Shown here: positions 10,720 through 19,410 of the stretch, in pieces
How positions within the stretch are numbered: the first letter of the stretch is position 1
Layout of the letters: the number at the start of each line of letters is the position of its first letter
Assembly (NCBI GenBank): GCA_964059195.1
Contig: CAXKWD010000007.1
Location: 55,155,620 to 55,219,619 of the forward strand
Length of the DNA stretch: 64,000 nucleotides
Reading direction: 5' to 3'
DNA from: Ectobius pallidus
Taxonomy: Eukaryota > Arthropoda > Insecta > Blattodea > Ectobiidae
Position numbers and translations under genes: made by a program
Notes under the pieces: generated by a model
What the model saw: only the letters and a program-made list of their open reading frames with translations
The model's database searches: none
Told to the model about the DNA's origin: nothing

Positions 10720-11739
10720 CAGGCCTGCACAACATACGGCCCGCGGGCCACATGCGGCCCGCATTACTATTTATTCTGGCCCGTCTGACTGATTAAAATT
10801 ATTTTATTTAATATATAGGATAGTGGAATAAGACTTTTTCATCTAGCTCTAATTAAAAAAAATAAGAAGTGTATAACAGAAAAACTATATTAAAATTTCG
10901 AAAATTTATTAGCAATTTGCACTGATAGTGCCCCATCTATGCGGGGGGAAGATGTTTTTGCTGTAACAATTATTGAACAGTACGCAGGTAAACCACTGGC
11001 AAAATTTCACTGCCTAATTCATCAGCAGGTATTATGTTCAAAGGCTTTGCAGTTTGATCATGTGATGAAAATAGTATTTGCTCTGGTCAACTATATTTGA
11101 GCTCGGGGATTGAAGCACAGAATGTTTCGGGCGTTTCTAGAAGAAAATGACGCCGACTATGGGTAACTACCATACCTCAATGATGTACGTTGGTTAAGCA
11201 GTGGTAAAGTTTTGGTGCGCTATGTCCTTCTAAAAAATGAAGTAACTTAGTTGAATTTTTGGAATCTGAAGGAGATGAGGAAAAATTTCCAGATATAATG
11301 AATGAAGAATGGAATCAAGATCTGTTTTTCCTGTGTGACATTTTGGGTCACTTGAATGGCCTTAACTTCAAGGAAAAAGTAAATTTGTTTTTCAATTAAT
11401 TTCTCATATAAAGGCCTTCAAAATTAAACTAAACCTGTATGAAAATCAACTTGCTAAATAGTTCCAACAAAGAAATTTAATGTGTCACACTGAACTGTTA
11501 AAGATAGATGCAATTATTAGTAAACCTCATCTGTAAGTAAATAATAATATAATTTTAGTTGCAACTCTTAAAATTTAAATATGTATATTAACTTGCCTTT
11601 ACTGTAGACCTAATAACAACATTTATAAATTTACCTGCAGTGGCCTAATGTAAGATACAAGGTCCGCCGTGATGTGGCCCTTGGTAGGGTGACAATAGTT
11701 GAGTTTGGCCCTAAGAGTGAAACAAGTTGTGCATGCCTG
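10720..11739 (+). mobile_element. hAT element inserted in the family X repeat array
   Basis: Ends are CAGGCCTGCACAAC and GTTGTGCATGCCTG, flanked by a perfect 8-bp duplication CTCTAAGA (10712-10719 and 11740-11747). The subterminal CGGCCCGCGGGCCACATG block is typical of a widespread animal hAT group. It contains a decayed transposase gene. Confidence 0.92.
10918..11533 (+). pseudogene. Decayed hAT transposase (GTF2IRD2/ZBED-related)
   Basis: Readable blocks in order: CTDSAPSMRGEDVFAV (the TDxAPSM motif), then AKFHCLIHQQVLCSKA (HCxxHQxxLC), ALVNYI-stop-ARGLKHRMFRAFLEENDADYG, LPYLNDVRWLSSGKVL (RWLS), then after a frameshift EEKFPDIMNEEWNQDLFFLC and LISHIKAFKIKLNLYENQL. These match the catalytic and insertion region of hAT transposases of the group from which vertebrate GTF2IRD2 took its 3' part. 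At least three stops and one frameshift are present. N- and C-terminal parts, including BED finger and dimerisation domain, are absent. The protein would have cut and pasted its own hAT element. Confidence 0.85.
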
Positions 11740-12656
11740 CTCTAAGACATGCCAATGTAAACATGAAAATGTTACCTAACTCGGGTGTCCACCCCCGGAA
11801 AATTTTTAAATGTTGAACTAATGAAAATCACATTTTACACTATTTTAGTACTGAAAAACTAGTTAGCAAATTTGTTTACTGTACTCTAAGACATGGCAAC
11901 TTAAACAAGAAATTGTTACCTAAGTTATAATACTTATTACTATTTATAAGAAAAGTTGAATAACATATGGAACAGTGGTCATAATAGACCTACTCATTAT
12001 GTAATGAAAAGAAAAAAACTGCTATATCATATTTGACACACCAACAAATCTTGTTTAATTAAATAATTTTTTAAAATATAAATATAGAATTTTAGGTTTT
12101 GACTTTTGGGGGTCCAAACCCCCTGAACCTCCCTTTCCTAATCCACTGTGAATTCTGCTTCCATGTTGTCAATTTGGTAAAACTTCTGCAATTCAAATAA
12201 ATGTCTTAAAAGAAAAACATCTGACTATAATAATTATTAATATACATTTTTTCCTTGCGCCCCCCCCCCCCCGCCCCCGGGTATGGGTGCCCATGGCTGT
12301 CGAAATTCATTTATCTTTATAAAGAATTAGAAGTGACCTTTTGAAGTTGTTTTTATTTTTAGCATATAAAACTCTAATTTTGCAACAATTTTCAACCCCC
12401 CCCATAAAATTCATAAATGATAATATTTTGCCCCCTCCCCAGAAATTTCAATGACGCAGTCTGCGTCTTAACCCCCCCCCCCCTGTGAGCACCCCTGTAT
12501 ATTACTATTGTTTATAGATTGACTCGTATTTGAGAGTGCAAACTACTGTTTACCCTCAATAAACAGTAATATAATCCAGCAGACCGCAAAAGGAAATGCC
12601 AACGTTTGACTTGCCACAGTTAGCAGAGTGATTTTATTTTTTACTTTTTAGCATAT

Positions 12657-12794
12657 TTCAAGTATGCACCCATTGTTTCGGTGGATGTGGAGAGGAGCTT
12701 CTCCATGTATAAATGTATCCTTTCAGATAATCTGAGGTCATTTATCTTCGATAATCTCCGTATGCTGACAGTAATACACTGCAATCCAGAGTAA
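12657..12794 (+). pseudogene. hAT transposase C-terminal dimerisation block
   Basis: A 46-codon frame ending in TAA encodes FKYAPIVSVDVERSFSMYK followed by a DNLRSFIFDNLRMLTVIHCN stretch. This is the hAT C-terminal dimerisation motif (the S-x-x-ER-xFS signature, here SVDVERSFS). It belongs to the outer hAT (9473-13166). A TTTTTAG polypyrimidine-AG just before it suggests it was the last exon of a spliced gene. No upstream exon survives, probably because internal sequence was lost before or when family X inserted. Confidence 0.8.
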
Positions 12795-13166
12795 GATAGG
12801 GTTACAAGCTTTTTTTTTCATACAGGTAATATTTAAATAAATGACTAGGTTACTATAATGCAACATTTTTGTAGGATCTACTTTAAAAACAATAATAACA
12901 TTTTCTTACTTTTCTTCTCAAATGCTTCAATCAAGAACAAAGTACAGTACAAAGTTTTTAGACCTACAACATCCTTTCTCCATTTACAGTTTTTAAATTA
13001 TGTACAAATTAGTCTATAACTTTGTGTGTAGAATATATTTTTTTTATAAAGAAAATGTCAGCTTTTAGGTCATTCTTTATGATTATTAAGTCATTTTATT
13101 TAAAATTTAAGGTCATTTTATAGGTCATTTTTCAAACAATTTTAGGTCATCAGAATCCGGGCCCTG

Positions 13167-13564
13167 GTGATAACTGTTGGCAAAGTGCTGGACATGAATT
13201 GTGAAGACACTGACATTGAAACCTGTCATAGAATAACGTCAAGATCAGCCTCACAGTTACCTAGTGCTATAGTGGTTAAGTTTTGCAGAAGATTCCACAA
13301 AGAAGAAATCTTAAGGAAGAGATGGGAGAAAAGAAATCTTTCTACACTTGATCTAGGATTCACTTTCAACTCTGTATATGTCAACAAAAGCCTCTGTCCT
13401 ACGAGAAGACGTCTTCTAGCGAAATGCCATGAAGTGCGATGAATTTCCAATGTCAAATTCTTGTGGACACGTTATGGGAGAATCTTCATGTGAAAAGGCG
13501 AGGCAACACCTATTCAGGCCATTGCATCCGAAGAAGACCTACAAAAATTTCAGAATTCTATATA
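13167..13564 (+). pseudogene. LINE-A ORF1, C-terminal part
   Basis: The frame resumes directly at the hAT target duplication with VGKVLDMNCEDTDIETCHRI, SAIVVKFCRRFHKEEILRKR and NKSLCPTRRRLLAKCHEVR. This is the C-terminal domain found in many insect LINE ORF1 proteins. A frame change and a TGA near 13440 interrupt it. The stretch to about 13564 still reads as the family C-terminus (QAIASEEDLQKF) in other frames. The target duplication at the junction makes the link to 9460 secure. Confidence 0.75.
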
Positions 13565-13593
13565 AGTTTGACTCCTATTATTATTTATAGATC

Positions 13594-14378
13594 ATGAGTA
13601 ATACAAGGACATTTAGTATTTACTATACCTACATGTAAGAGGTCTCAGAACTAAATCTAGAATATTGTACAATAATATTCTCTCCTCTAATCTCGATATT
13701 ATAAGTTTATCAGAAACCTGGTTAACCTATAGTATTTTTTATTCTGAATTGTTTGATAGAAGATATATATAGTTTTTTGTAAAGATAGGGATTCACGGAC
13801 ACCAGGGAGAGGTGTGCTATTAACAATTAAAGCTTCACTAAGACCGGAGCAGATTTTTCTCTTTAGATTCAAATATTGAATCAATATGGGTGAAAGTCTA
13901 TTACAATAGTGTCAATTAGTATATCATAGGTACAGTTTATTTTCCTCCAAATTCCAGCTTAAACTCGTACATTGAGCAAAATATAGTTTTATTTGGTTGT
14001 AATACTGTTATACTTGGTGATTTAAATTTACCTGAGACTTGTGATGCTTCATGTGATTTTAGTACTGATAGTAATAAGGTAAAGGAACTGTTTCAATTAT
14101 TAACTCTCTTAGATTTACAGTTAGTAAACAATAATGGAAGAACGATGGATTTAGTATTAACAAATATAGGATTAAATATTACAGAAGACTATCATAATTT
14201 AGTGCCTAAAGACACATATTACCCACCTTTAAGTTTAATCCATAGAACTCGAGGAAAGAAAAGTAATTTAGAAGCAATAAATAGATACAACTATTATAAA
14301 GCTGATTTTAATAGGTTATATTTCGTCTTTAGAGATTGCACACGGGATAGTTTAAATAACTACCATGACATAAATTAA
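13594..14378 (+). pseudogene. LINE-A ORF2, endonuclease part (frameshifted)
   Basis: From the ATG the frame gives MSNTRTFSIYYT, then after a one-base shift VRGLRTKSRILYNNILSS and DIISLSETWLT, the first motifs of an apurinic-like (EEP) endonuclease that nicks target DNA for target-primed reverse transcription. Further frames carry a GDLNLP motif near 14018 and MDLVLTNIGLNITEDY near 14145, the end of the nuclease. Several shifts and stops separate these blocks, so no active nuclease is encoded. Confidence 0.75.
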
Positions 14379-14387
14379 ACTGTTACT

Positions 14388-15155
14388 ATGTTTCACAATA
14401 AGCTATATTCAGCTATAGATCAAAGTGTTCCTAAAACAAAAGGATATAAACAGAAGTATTCCATTTGGTTCACAAAACAAATTATAAACAATATCAAACT
14501 CAAGGAAAAGTACAGAAAGAAGAAATATGATTCAGAGTACTATTTGCTTTTATATAAAGCTTGTAGGGTCCGAATTAAAAATGATATTGAATTAGCTTAT
14601 AGGTTTTATCTACAGAATATAGAGGAGAATACGTCGCAAAATACCAACCAATTTTGGAATTTTATAAAAAGTACAAGAAAACAACTCAAATCTAATGTGA
14701 AGATGGTATTTAATGGCCAACCTTTAAAAACCAATGTTGAAATTGCAAATGGATATGCAGACTATTTTAGATCAATATATTCACAAACCAAATCTACACA
14801 CAATCTAATGTTTAATGCAAACAATGGCAGTACAACTGAATTGGACTATCTCGATTTGAAAAATATAACTATTAAAGAAGTGAAACAAACCATAAAACAA
14901 TTAAAATCAACAAAATCTTCTGGGCCAGACAAAATACCCACCTATATTTTTAAAGGCTGTGGAGAAGCATTGGCATATCTGCTAACCCTAATATATAATA
15001 AAATACTTGAAAAGAGCATTTTTCCAGATCCATGGAAATTTACTAAAGTTACACCCATTTATAAGTCAGGAAATACGAAGTTAGTACAAAACTATAGACC
15101 TGTTGCAATTCTATCAACACCACCAAGTTGCAATTCTATCAACACCACCAAGTAA
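14388..15155 (+). pseudogene. LINE-A ORF2, linker and start of reverse transcriptase
   Basis: An open frame of 255 codons covers the region between endonuclease and polymerase (SIWFTKQIINNIKLKEKYRK, NTNQFWNFIKSTRKQ) and the first reverse transcriptase motifs: KSTKSSGPDKIPTYIFKGC, FPDPWKFTKVTPIYKSG and NYRPVAILST. The catalytic YADD region and everything downstream are missing. The frame ends in a short tandem duplication and leaves the family sequence at about 15125. Order and content parallel LINE-B ORF2. Confidence 0.85.
15102..15151 (+). repeat. 25-bp tandem duplication at the LINE-A breakpoint
   Basis: TTGCAATTCTATCAACACCA plus five more bases occurs twice in direct succession exactly where LINE-A homology ends. 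It may mark the repair event that removed the 3' half. Confidence 0.8.
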
Positions 15156-15671
15156 TGTTTTCTAATTGTAAAATGTATTACCATTTATTTCCACTGGATT
15201 ATGGAAAGTTTTATTCATTATGAAACAGTCACTTTCAAGACACAGAAGTCTATGCATTACGCCACCACTTGCTCAGTCAAACAGGTTTTCGAGTCATGAG
15301 GTGATGAGTGACGTCACATACCTTTATTAATTGTATCAAGCGAGTTCTGGAAATTTCTACATTTTGAATCCTAAATTGCTTATTATATACCTTGCAGTAG
15401 CATTATACACACATATAAAAAAAATGGAATTTTTACCTATTACAGTAATTTGACCAGATCTTAAGCATATATTAGCTTTCCAGTAAACTCACATATGTAA
15501 AGTTCATAGTTCCTTGGAAATCGATTTAGTTTATTCTCTTGAGTTCCTTTTAAAAAAAAGTTATTAATGTACATTCTTCAGGTTAGAATTTCACTCTATA
15601 CAATGGTTATTTTTAGTCAAGCAAATTTGTAAGAGTGTATGGCTTCTTGATAATGTTTCATTCATTATATA
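15156..15671. other. Unrecognised interval before the Ginger element
   Basis: AT-rich, no coding or repeat signature seen. Confidence 0.5.
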
Positions 15672-15960
15672 TGTTACCGTTAAAGTATATAATGCAGTTA
15701 TTTTATAGAATACCTAGTTATTCCATGAAATAACTGATCGTGTCCGTTAAAGTGTGTAATATGTTAATAATTTGACACTTTAACTAGTTATTCTATGAAT
15801 TAACTAGGTATTCTATAAATTAACTAATGAGAGGCAGTTAAAGTGTAAAATAAACAATTTATCTAAAATGAAATAACTAGGTATTCTATAAATAAACTAA
15901 TGATAGACAATTAAAATGAAAAAGAAGCAATTTATCTAATTTATGCAGCGTATAAATGGT
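15672..15960 (+). repeat. Left inverted repeat and subterminal palindrome array of the Ginger element
   Basis: After the terminal repeat, the words TTATTCTATGAATTAACTAG and TATTCTATAAATTAACTAAT recur, alternating with (C/A)GTTAAAGTGT. Each word is nearly self-complementary. Similar words stand inside the right end. They are candidate transposase-binding sites. Confidence 0.7.
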
Positions 15961-15983
15961 ATTTATGGAAACGTACCATAAAA

Positions 15984-17714
15984 TCATTTGTTACAACAAG
16001 GATTACTAAAATGACACTTGGAATTACAAAGAACATTATTTCTAAAACAAAAACATTTTTTGTTGACACACTGGGTTTTACACGAACATTTTTTAAATCC
16101 CTGACCAGTACCTAAACTTTGAGCTGTAGCAACCGACCGGAGCGATATTTCTACATCCGGTACTTCTTCGATTTTAATTAATTTTTGTTCGCAAACACTG
16201 AACTGGGATCGGGAATATAATTGTTTTATGCGGTCGTTTCTTGTGCCCAATTGGAAAAATCCTTCTTCGGTTATTTTTATGGTGATAGCGAAAATAGATT
16301 TGGCATCACCTTTTCCTCTGTCAACCTCAGGCACTGGGATACGGACGGTAAACCCCACAGAGGCTTCACAATGAGATTTATCCGACATTAATTTCATCTT
16401 TTTCGCTTGAATTTCTAAACATTTTTTAAACTTTTCTCTTTCTCTTTGAACATTAAGTTCATTAAAACACAATTTGCAGATTTTCTGCTCAACTTCATCT
16501 TCTGAAACATAATCTTTCGAACATGATATATGGACAGGCTCCATACATTTGAAGCAAACTATATCTTCACTGCATTCTTTTAAACAGACAACACATACTT
16601 TCGTAATGGGATTATTTAATACTGTTTGTTCAACTACTTTTTCATTATCGGGTTGAGAAGAAACATTCATTGCAGTCAAAGTATTTTGTAATTGATCTTC
16701 GTCGACCAACGAATTAAGTGCTTCCTTCGGAATGGCAGTTGTTGACAGTCTAACTCTAGCTGCGCAACCAAACATAGCCTCGTAGGGGCACCTTTTAATA
16801 CCAGAATGGAACGCTCTGTTCTTCATAAACTGGATAAATTTTAACCCGTTACTCCACGAAGTTGACTGGTTGTCTTGCAGCCAAGTCGTCAACATATTTT
16901 CTATGTCCTGATTGGCTCTCTCAACACTGCCTTGGCTTTGGCTATGTCTTGGTTTGCCATGCACGATCTTAAGCTCTGGCCAAGTTACTTTTAAGTCATC
17001 AATAAGTTTGTTACAAAATTCTCTTCCATTGTCCGACTGCAATATACATGGGGCTCCAAACAACAGGAATATATCAAGAAACTGTCCTGCAACTTCTTCT
17101 GCTCTCTTTGTTTGAAGAGGTCTTAAAACCACAAACTTTGTAAGGTGATCCTGATAAACTAAAATAAATTTATAGTTTCCATCAGGTTGTGATTGAAAAT
17201 CTATGAGGTCAACCTGACATCTTGAATTCATATGTGAAAAAATCATGGGCTTAACAACAACACCTTTTCTGCCCGCTTTGCGTTTTTGTTGACAAGATTC
17301 ACAAAAATTCAGGAAAATCTTAATATCATTTTGCGTAATATTTTTGTAACGACGATTAAGTTCTTTTATCATTCGGTCTCTACCACCGTGCCCAATAGAT
17401 AAATGAGTTTCGTACAAAATGTCAAACAAAGAATCACTTGAGCAATAAAATATTACATCTGGTGTTGCATTTGTTACTGGGACTATTAATTTTTCTACTC
17501 CTTGAACTTCAAGGACATCGTAATGTTGAAGTAACCAATAATCACGTGGCACTTTCTTATCTGATGTTTTAGATTTCTTTACATCAGCTATCAAACTTAA
17601 TAATTTTTCACGGGTGAGCAAAGAACTGTTCTCTTTCACATCACGCTTATTTAGTAAAGATTCAAACTTTCCTTTCATTGCAGCTTTTTTTTCGTTATCA
17701 CTTAAAGAATTCAT
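15984..17714 (-). CDS. Ginger transposase: integrase with PHD finger and Cys-rich tail
   Basis: A 576-residue uninterrupted protein. In order: integrase zinc-binding motif (H104, H109, C138, C141); retroviral-type integrase core with D169 (CQVDL), D228 (LQSDNG) and E265 (GSVERAN), 36 residues between the last two; a CPYEAMFG block at 309-316; a C4HC3 PHD-like finger (C374, C377, C387, C390, H395, C398, C413, C416); a basic linker; and a tail with nine cysteines from 543 to 574 (KCSCKTQC, CFCF). This order fits cut-and-paste Ginger transposases, related to Ty3/gypsy integrases and to proteins annotated as KRAB-A domain-containing 2-like. No reverse transcriptase or LTR is nearby, which argues against an LTR-element relic. 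The ATG at 17714 is the first of the frame. All catalytic residues are present, so activity is possible. The tail resembles CXC/tesmin zinc motifs, but that assignment is tentative. Confidence 0.9.
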   Translation of the reverse strand: MNSLSDNEKKAAMKGKFESLLNKRDVKENSSLLTREKLLSLIADVKKSKTSDKKVPRDYWLLQHYDVLEVQGVEKLIVPVTNATPDVIFYCSSDSLFDILYETHLSIGHGGRDRMIKELNRRYKNITQNDIKIFLNFCESCQQKRKAGRKGVVVKPMIFSHMNSRCQVDLIDFQSQPDGNYKFILVYQDHLTKFVVLRPLQTKRAEEVAGQFLDIFLLFGAPCILQSDNGREFCNKLIDDLKVTWPELKIVHGKPRHSQSQGSVERANQDIENMLTTWLQDNQSTSWSNGLKFIQFMKNRAFHSGIKRCPYEAMFGCAARVRLSTTAIPKEALNSLVDEDQLQNTLTAMNVSSQPDNEKVVEQTVLNNPITKVCVVCLKECSEDIVCFKCMEPVHISCSKDYVSEDEVEQKICKLCFNELNVQREREKFKKCLEIQAKKMKLMSDKSHCEASVGFTVRIPVPEVDRGKGDAKSIFAITIKITEEGFFQLGTRNDRIKQLYSRSQFSVCEQKLIKIEEVPDVEISLRSVATAQSLGTGQGFKKCSCKTQCVNKKCFCFRNNVLCNSKCHFSNPCCNK

Positions 17715-18131
17715 TGTTCAAGGCAATTTAAGGTCTTAAAAATAATTGCACTTTAACGTAAGCAAAAAATAAATGTATCTCAATACCTGATACGTGAGAA
17801 CAGTATTTGACGAACAGCACTGTACGTGCAAGCAATCAATTAACCGGAATGAACTGGCGCCAACACGCTAAACAAATTCTCTCCCTATGGCCTGGAATAG
17901 TTCATAAATGCAGTAGGGGTGGAAGGTAAATGTATTTGTCGTTGACATTTTGAGAGTATGGCGAAAAAGTATTCTCGTTGTTTTATGCTTTGGTATTATT
18001 GCCATCCTTCAAAAATTATTTTTATTTGAATTCGAAAATAACGTTTTTTTTCCCGCTACTTTCCATATTGTTAAACAAAAACGTAAATGTACCTTATACT
18101 AAAAAGCGAGATATATGATATAGATTATTTT

Positions 18132-18284
18132 ACACTTTAACGGGCTGCAGATCGTTATTCTATGAAATAACTAGTTAAACCATGAAATACAAGAGAGTTT
18201 TACACTTTAACGGACACAATCAGTTATTTCATGGAATAACTAGGTATTCTATAAAATAACGGATTTCATACTTTAACGGTAAAA
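18132..18284 (-). repeat. Right inverted repeat and subterminal repeats of the Ginger element
   Basis: Contains three ACTTTAACGG words spaced about 66-70 bp apart (18132, 18202, 18268), each beside a TTATT(C/T)(T/C)ATG(G/A)AATAAC palindrome, mirroring the left side. Confidence 0.75.
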
Positions 18285-18703
18285 TATATATAAATTTGCA
18301 GTTTGGTTATGGCAACCTCATATCCGGTATTATATAGTAGACACTCTTAGTTATATCAAATACTCATGAAACATAAATTTTTCTGTAAATCTGTTAATTG
18401 AGATCAGTTGGATTTCCTTAAAATTCGATTCTATGCCCTTTGTTCATACTCATTCTGTTTCGTCCAGAACCTTCTAAACTAAATTTGATATTTCTGTGCT
18501 TGAGTATTTCTGATTTTATTTGATAGATTATTGCTTTTTTCTCTGATTATAAGAAATAATACTCATTCAGATTTAGGCCTATTTGAGGTTTTGAAAATTT
18601 AGTTTACTGGCTTATTATAATACAATTTATTTTCCAAAAAGAAAAAAGAATACATATAGTGTTTTGCTTGAACATTTGATAGTATGGTTCTAATCTGGCT
18701 TAT
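18285..18703. other. Unrecognised AT-rich spacer
   Basis: No gene, LTR or inverted-repeat end seen. It ends at the TTAA target of the piggyBac element. Confidence 0.5.
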
Positions 18704-18752
18704 TTAACCCTGCAGTGCTCGCCCGCTTTTTTAGGACATAGAAGCTCGCGTG

Positions 18753-18767
18753 GCGTCTGAGAGACGC
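18753..18767. repeat. piggyBac subterminal palindrome GCGTCTGAGAGACGC
   Basis: One of three palindromes of the form GGCGTCT-N3-AGACGCC in the two piggyBac ends (others at 37780-37796 and 37958-37974, the last with one mismatch). Candidate transposase-binding sites. Confidence 0.65.
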
Positions 18768-19340
18768 TGTTCGTGTTTTACGTTGTTTCTATTGTTTTAT
18801 GTTGTTTTGAGTGTTCATTTTGTTTATTGAGGGTTGTCATAGTATATTTAATATTATTGAACATGTTTTGCATACATTGCTTAGTTAAAAATATGTGTAT
18901 TTAGTCAATTTATTGAAAATGAGCACACGGTATGACTTTAATTAATCTATATTAATAAAAGGAAGTGTCTGTCTGTCTGTCTGTCTGTCCGCGATGCCCA
19001 GCAAAATCTACTGAACGCAGAGATCTGAAATTTTATACATAGGCGGACTAAAGGGTCGGAATGTGCACCTCGAAGCCGGAATTTTAATTTTCGCTTTAGT
19101 TCGTGAGTTATGAGTGAAAAACGGGCAGAAAACGTGTATTTATTCCGTTTTCGAAGCATGAGTTTTCAGTAATACAAATCAATTACACTAGGCTTTGGGT
19201 ATTTTTGTCAAACCTTCGACATAAAAGCATCGCGATCTCTTGAATGTTGTAGCTCACGCTGGTCGATTCATTTGTTTTTAATGTCAAGGCACGCAAACAT
19301 AATGTGAAATTTTCAACCTACACCGAAGAGGAGGAGGAGG

Positions 19341-19343
19341 AGG

Positions 19344-19394
<51 letters not shown>

Positions 19395-19410
19395 AATAAT
19401 AATAATAATA
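19341..19410 (+). repeat. (ATT)n microsatellite at LINE-B copy 1 start
   Basis: About 70 bp of pure ATT/AAT triplets between Helitron sequence and the 5' truncation point of LINE-B copy 1. Confidence 0.95.

Larger units (their letters stand above)
10214..11930 (+). repeat. 144-bp tandem repeat array of family X (interrupted)
   Basis: Units begin near GAAAATTTTTAAATATTGAA at about 10220, 10364, 10482, 10626 and 11798. The spacing is 144, 118, 144 and, after subtracting the hAT and its target duplication, 144 again. Each unit contains CACATTTTACGCTATTTTAG, AACTAGTTA and TACTCTAAGACATGCCAATG. It is a small satellite carried inside a transposon. Confidence 0.8.
9861..12497. mobile_element. Family X DNA transposon, copy 1 (internal 144-bp repeats)
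   Basis: Ends are CAGGGGTGCC and GGTGAGCACCCCTG-like, with a 7-bp direct flank TATATTA at 9854-9860 and 12498-12504. Just inside both ends lie long C or G runs and CACCCCCCCAAAATTCATTG-type repeats. The middle holds several tandem units of about 144 bp. No transposase is encoded. A second copy lies at 34895-36300. It has been split by a hAT insertion. Termini resemble hAT, but the 7-bp duplication is atypical; the superfamily is unsure. Confidence 0.8.
9473..13166 (+). mobile_element. hAT transposon inserted in LINE-A ORF1
   Basis: The ends are CAGGGCCCGGATTCT and its reverse complement, with a perfect 8-bp target duplication GTGATAAC at 9465-9472 and 13167-13174. Removing the element restores the LINE-A reading order. 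It retains the last coding block of a hAT transposase near its right end. Many GTCATTTT and GGTCATTTT words lie in both subterminal parts. A family X element occupies its middle. Confidence 0.9.
8103..15155 (+). mobile_element. LINE-A, a Jockey/CR1-type non-LTR retrotransposon interrupted twice
   Basis: ORF1 (zinc finger, coiled coil, C-terminal domain) and ORF2 (endonuclease, start of reverse transcriptase) run in order on the + strand but are split by a mariner-like element (8181-8991) and a hAT element (9473-13166). The element ends abruptly inside the reverse transcriptase, so its 3' half is missing. Several frameshifts and stops mark it as old. The endonuclease wording (VRGLRTKS, SETWLT) resembles LINE-B, a younger relative in this window. 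Confidence 0.8.
15672..18284 (-). mobile_element. Ginger-type DNA transposon, apparently complete
   Basis: An uninterrupted integrase-like transposase on the minus strand is bracketed by inverted repeats of about 86 bp (15672-15757 and 18199-18284) sharing ACCGTTAAAGTAT and TTATTTTATAGAATACCTAG. The left end starts TGTTACCG, as Ginger ends start TGT; the right end has one change. TATA flanks both ends and would be a 4-bp target duplication of the Ginger size, but the flanks are TA-rich. Length is 2.6 kb. Confidence 0.85.

Noticed and set aside
15984..17714. Reading the integrase gene as a Gypsy LTR-element relic
   Set aside because: No LTR, protease or polymerase; inverted ends and a PHD finger point to Ginger.
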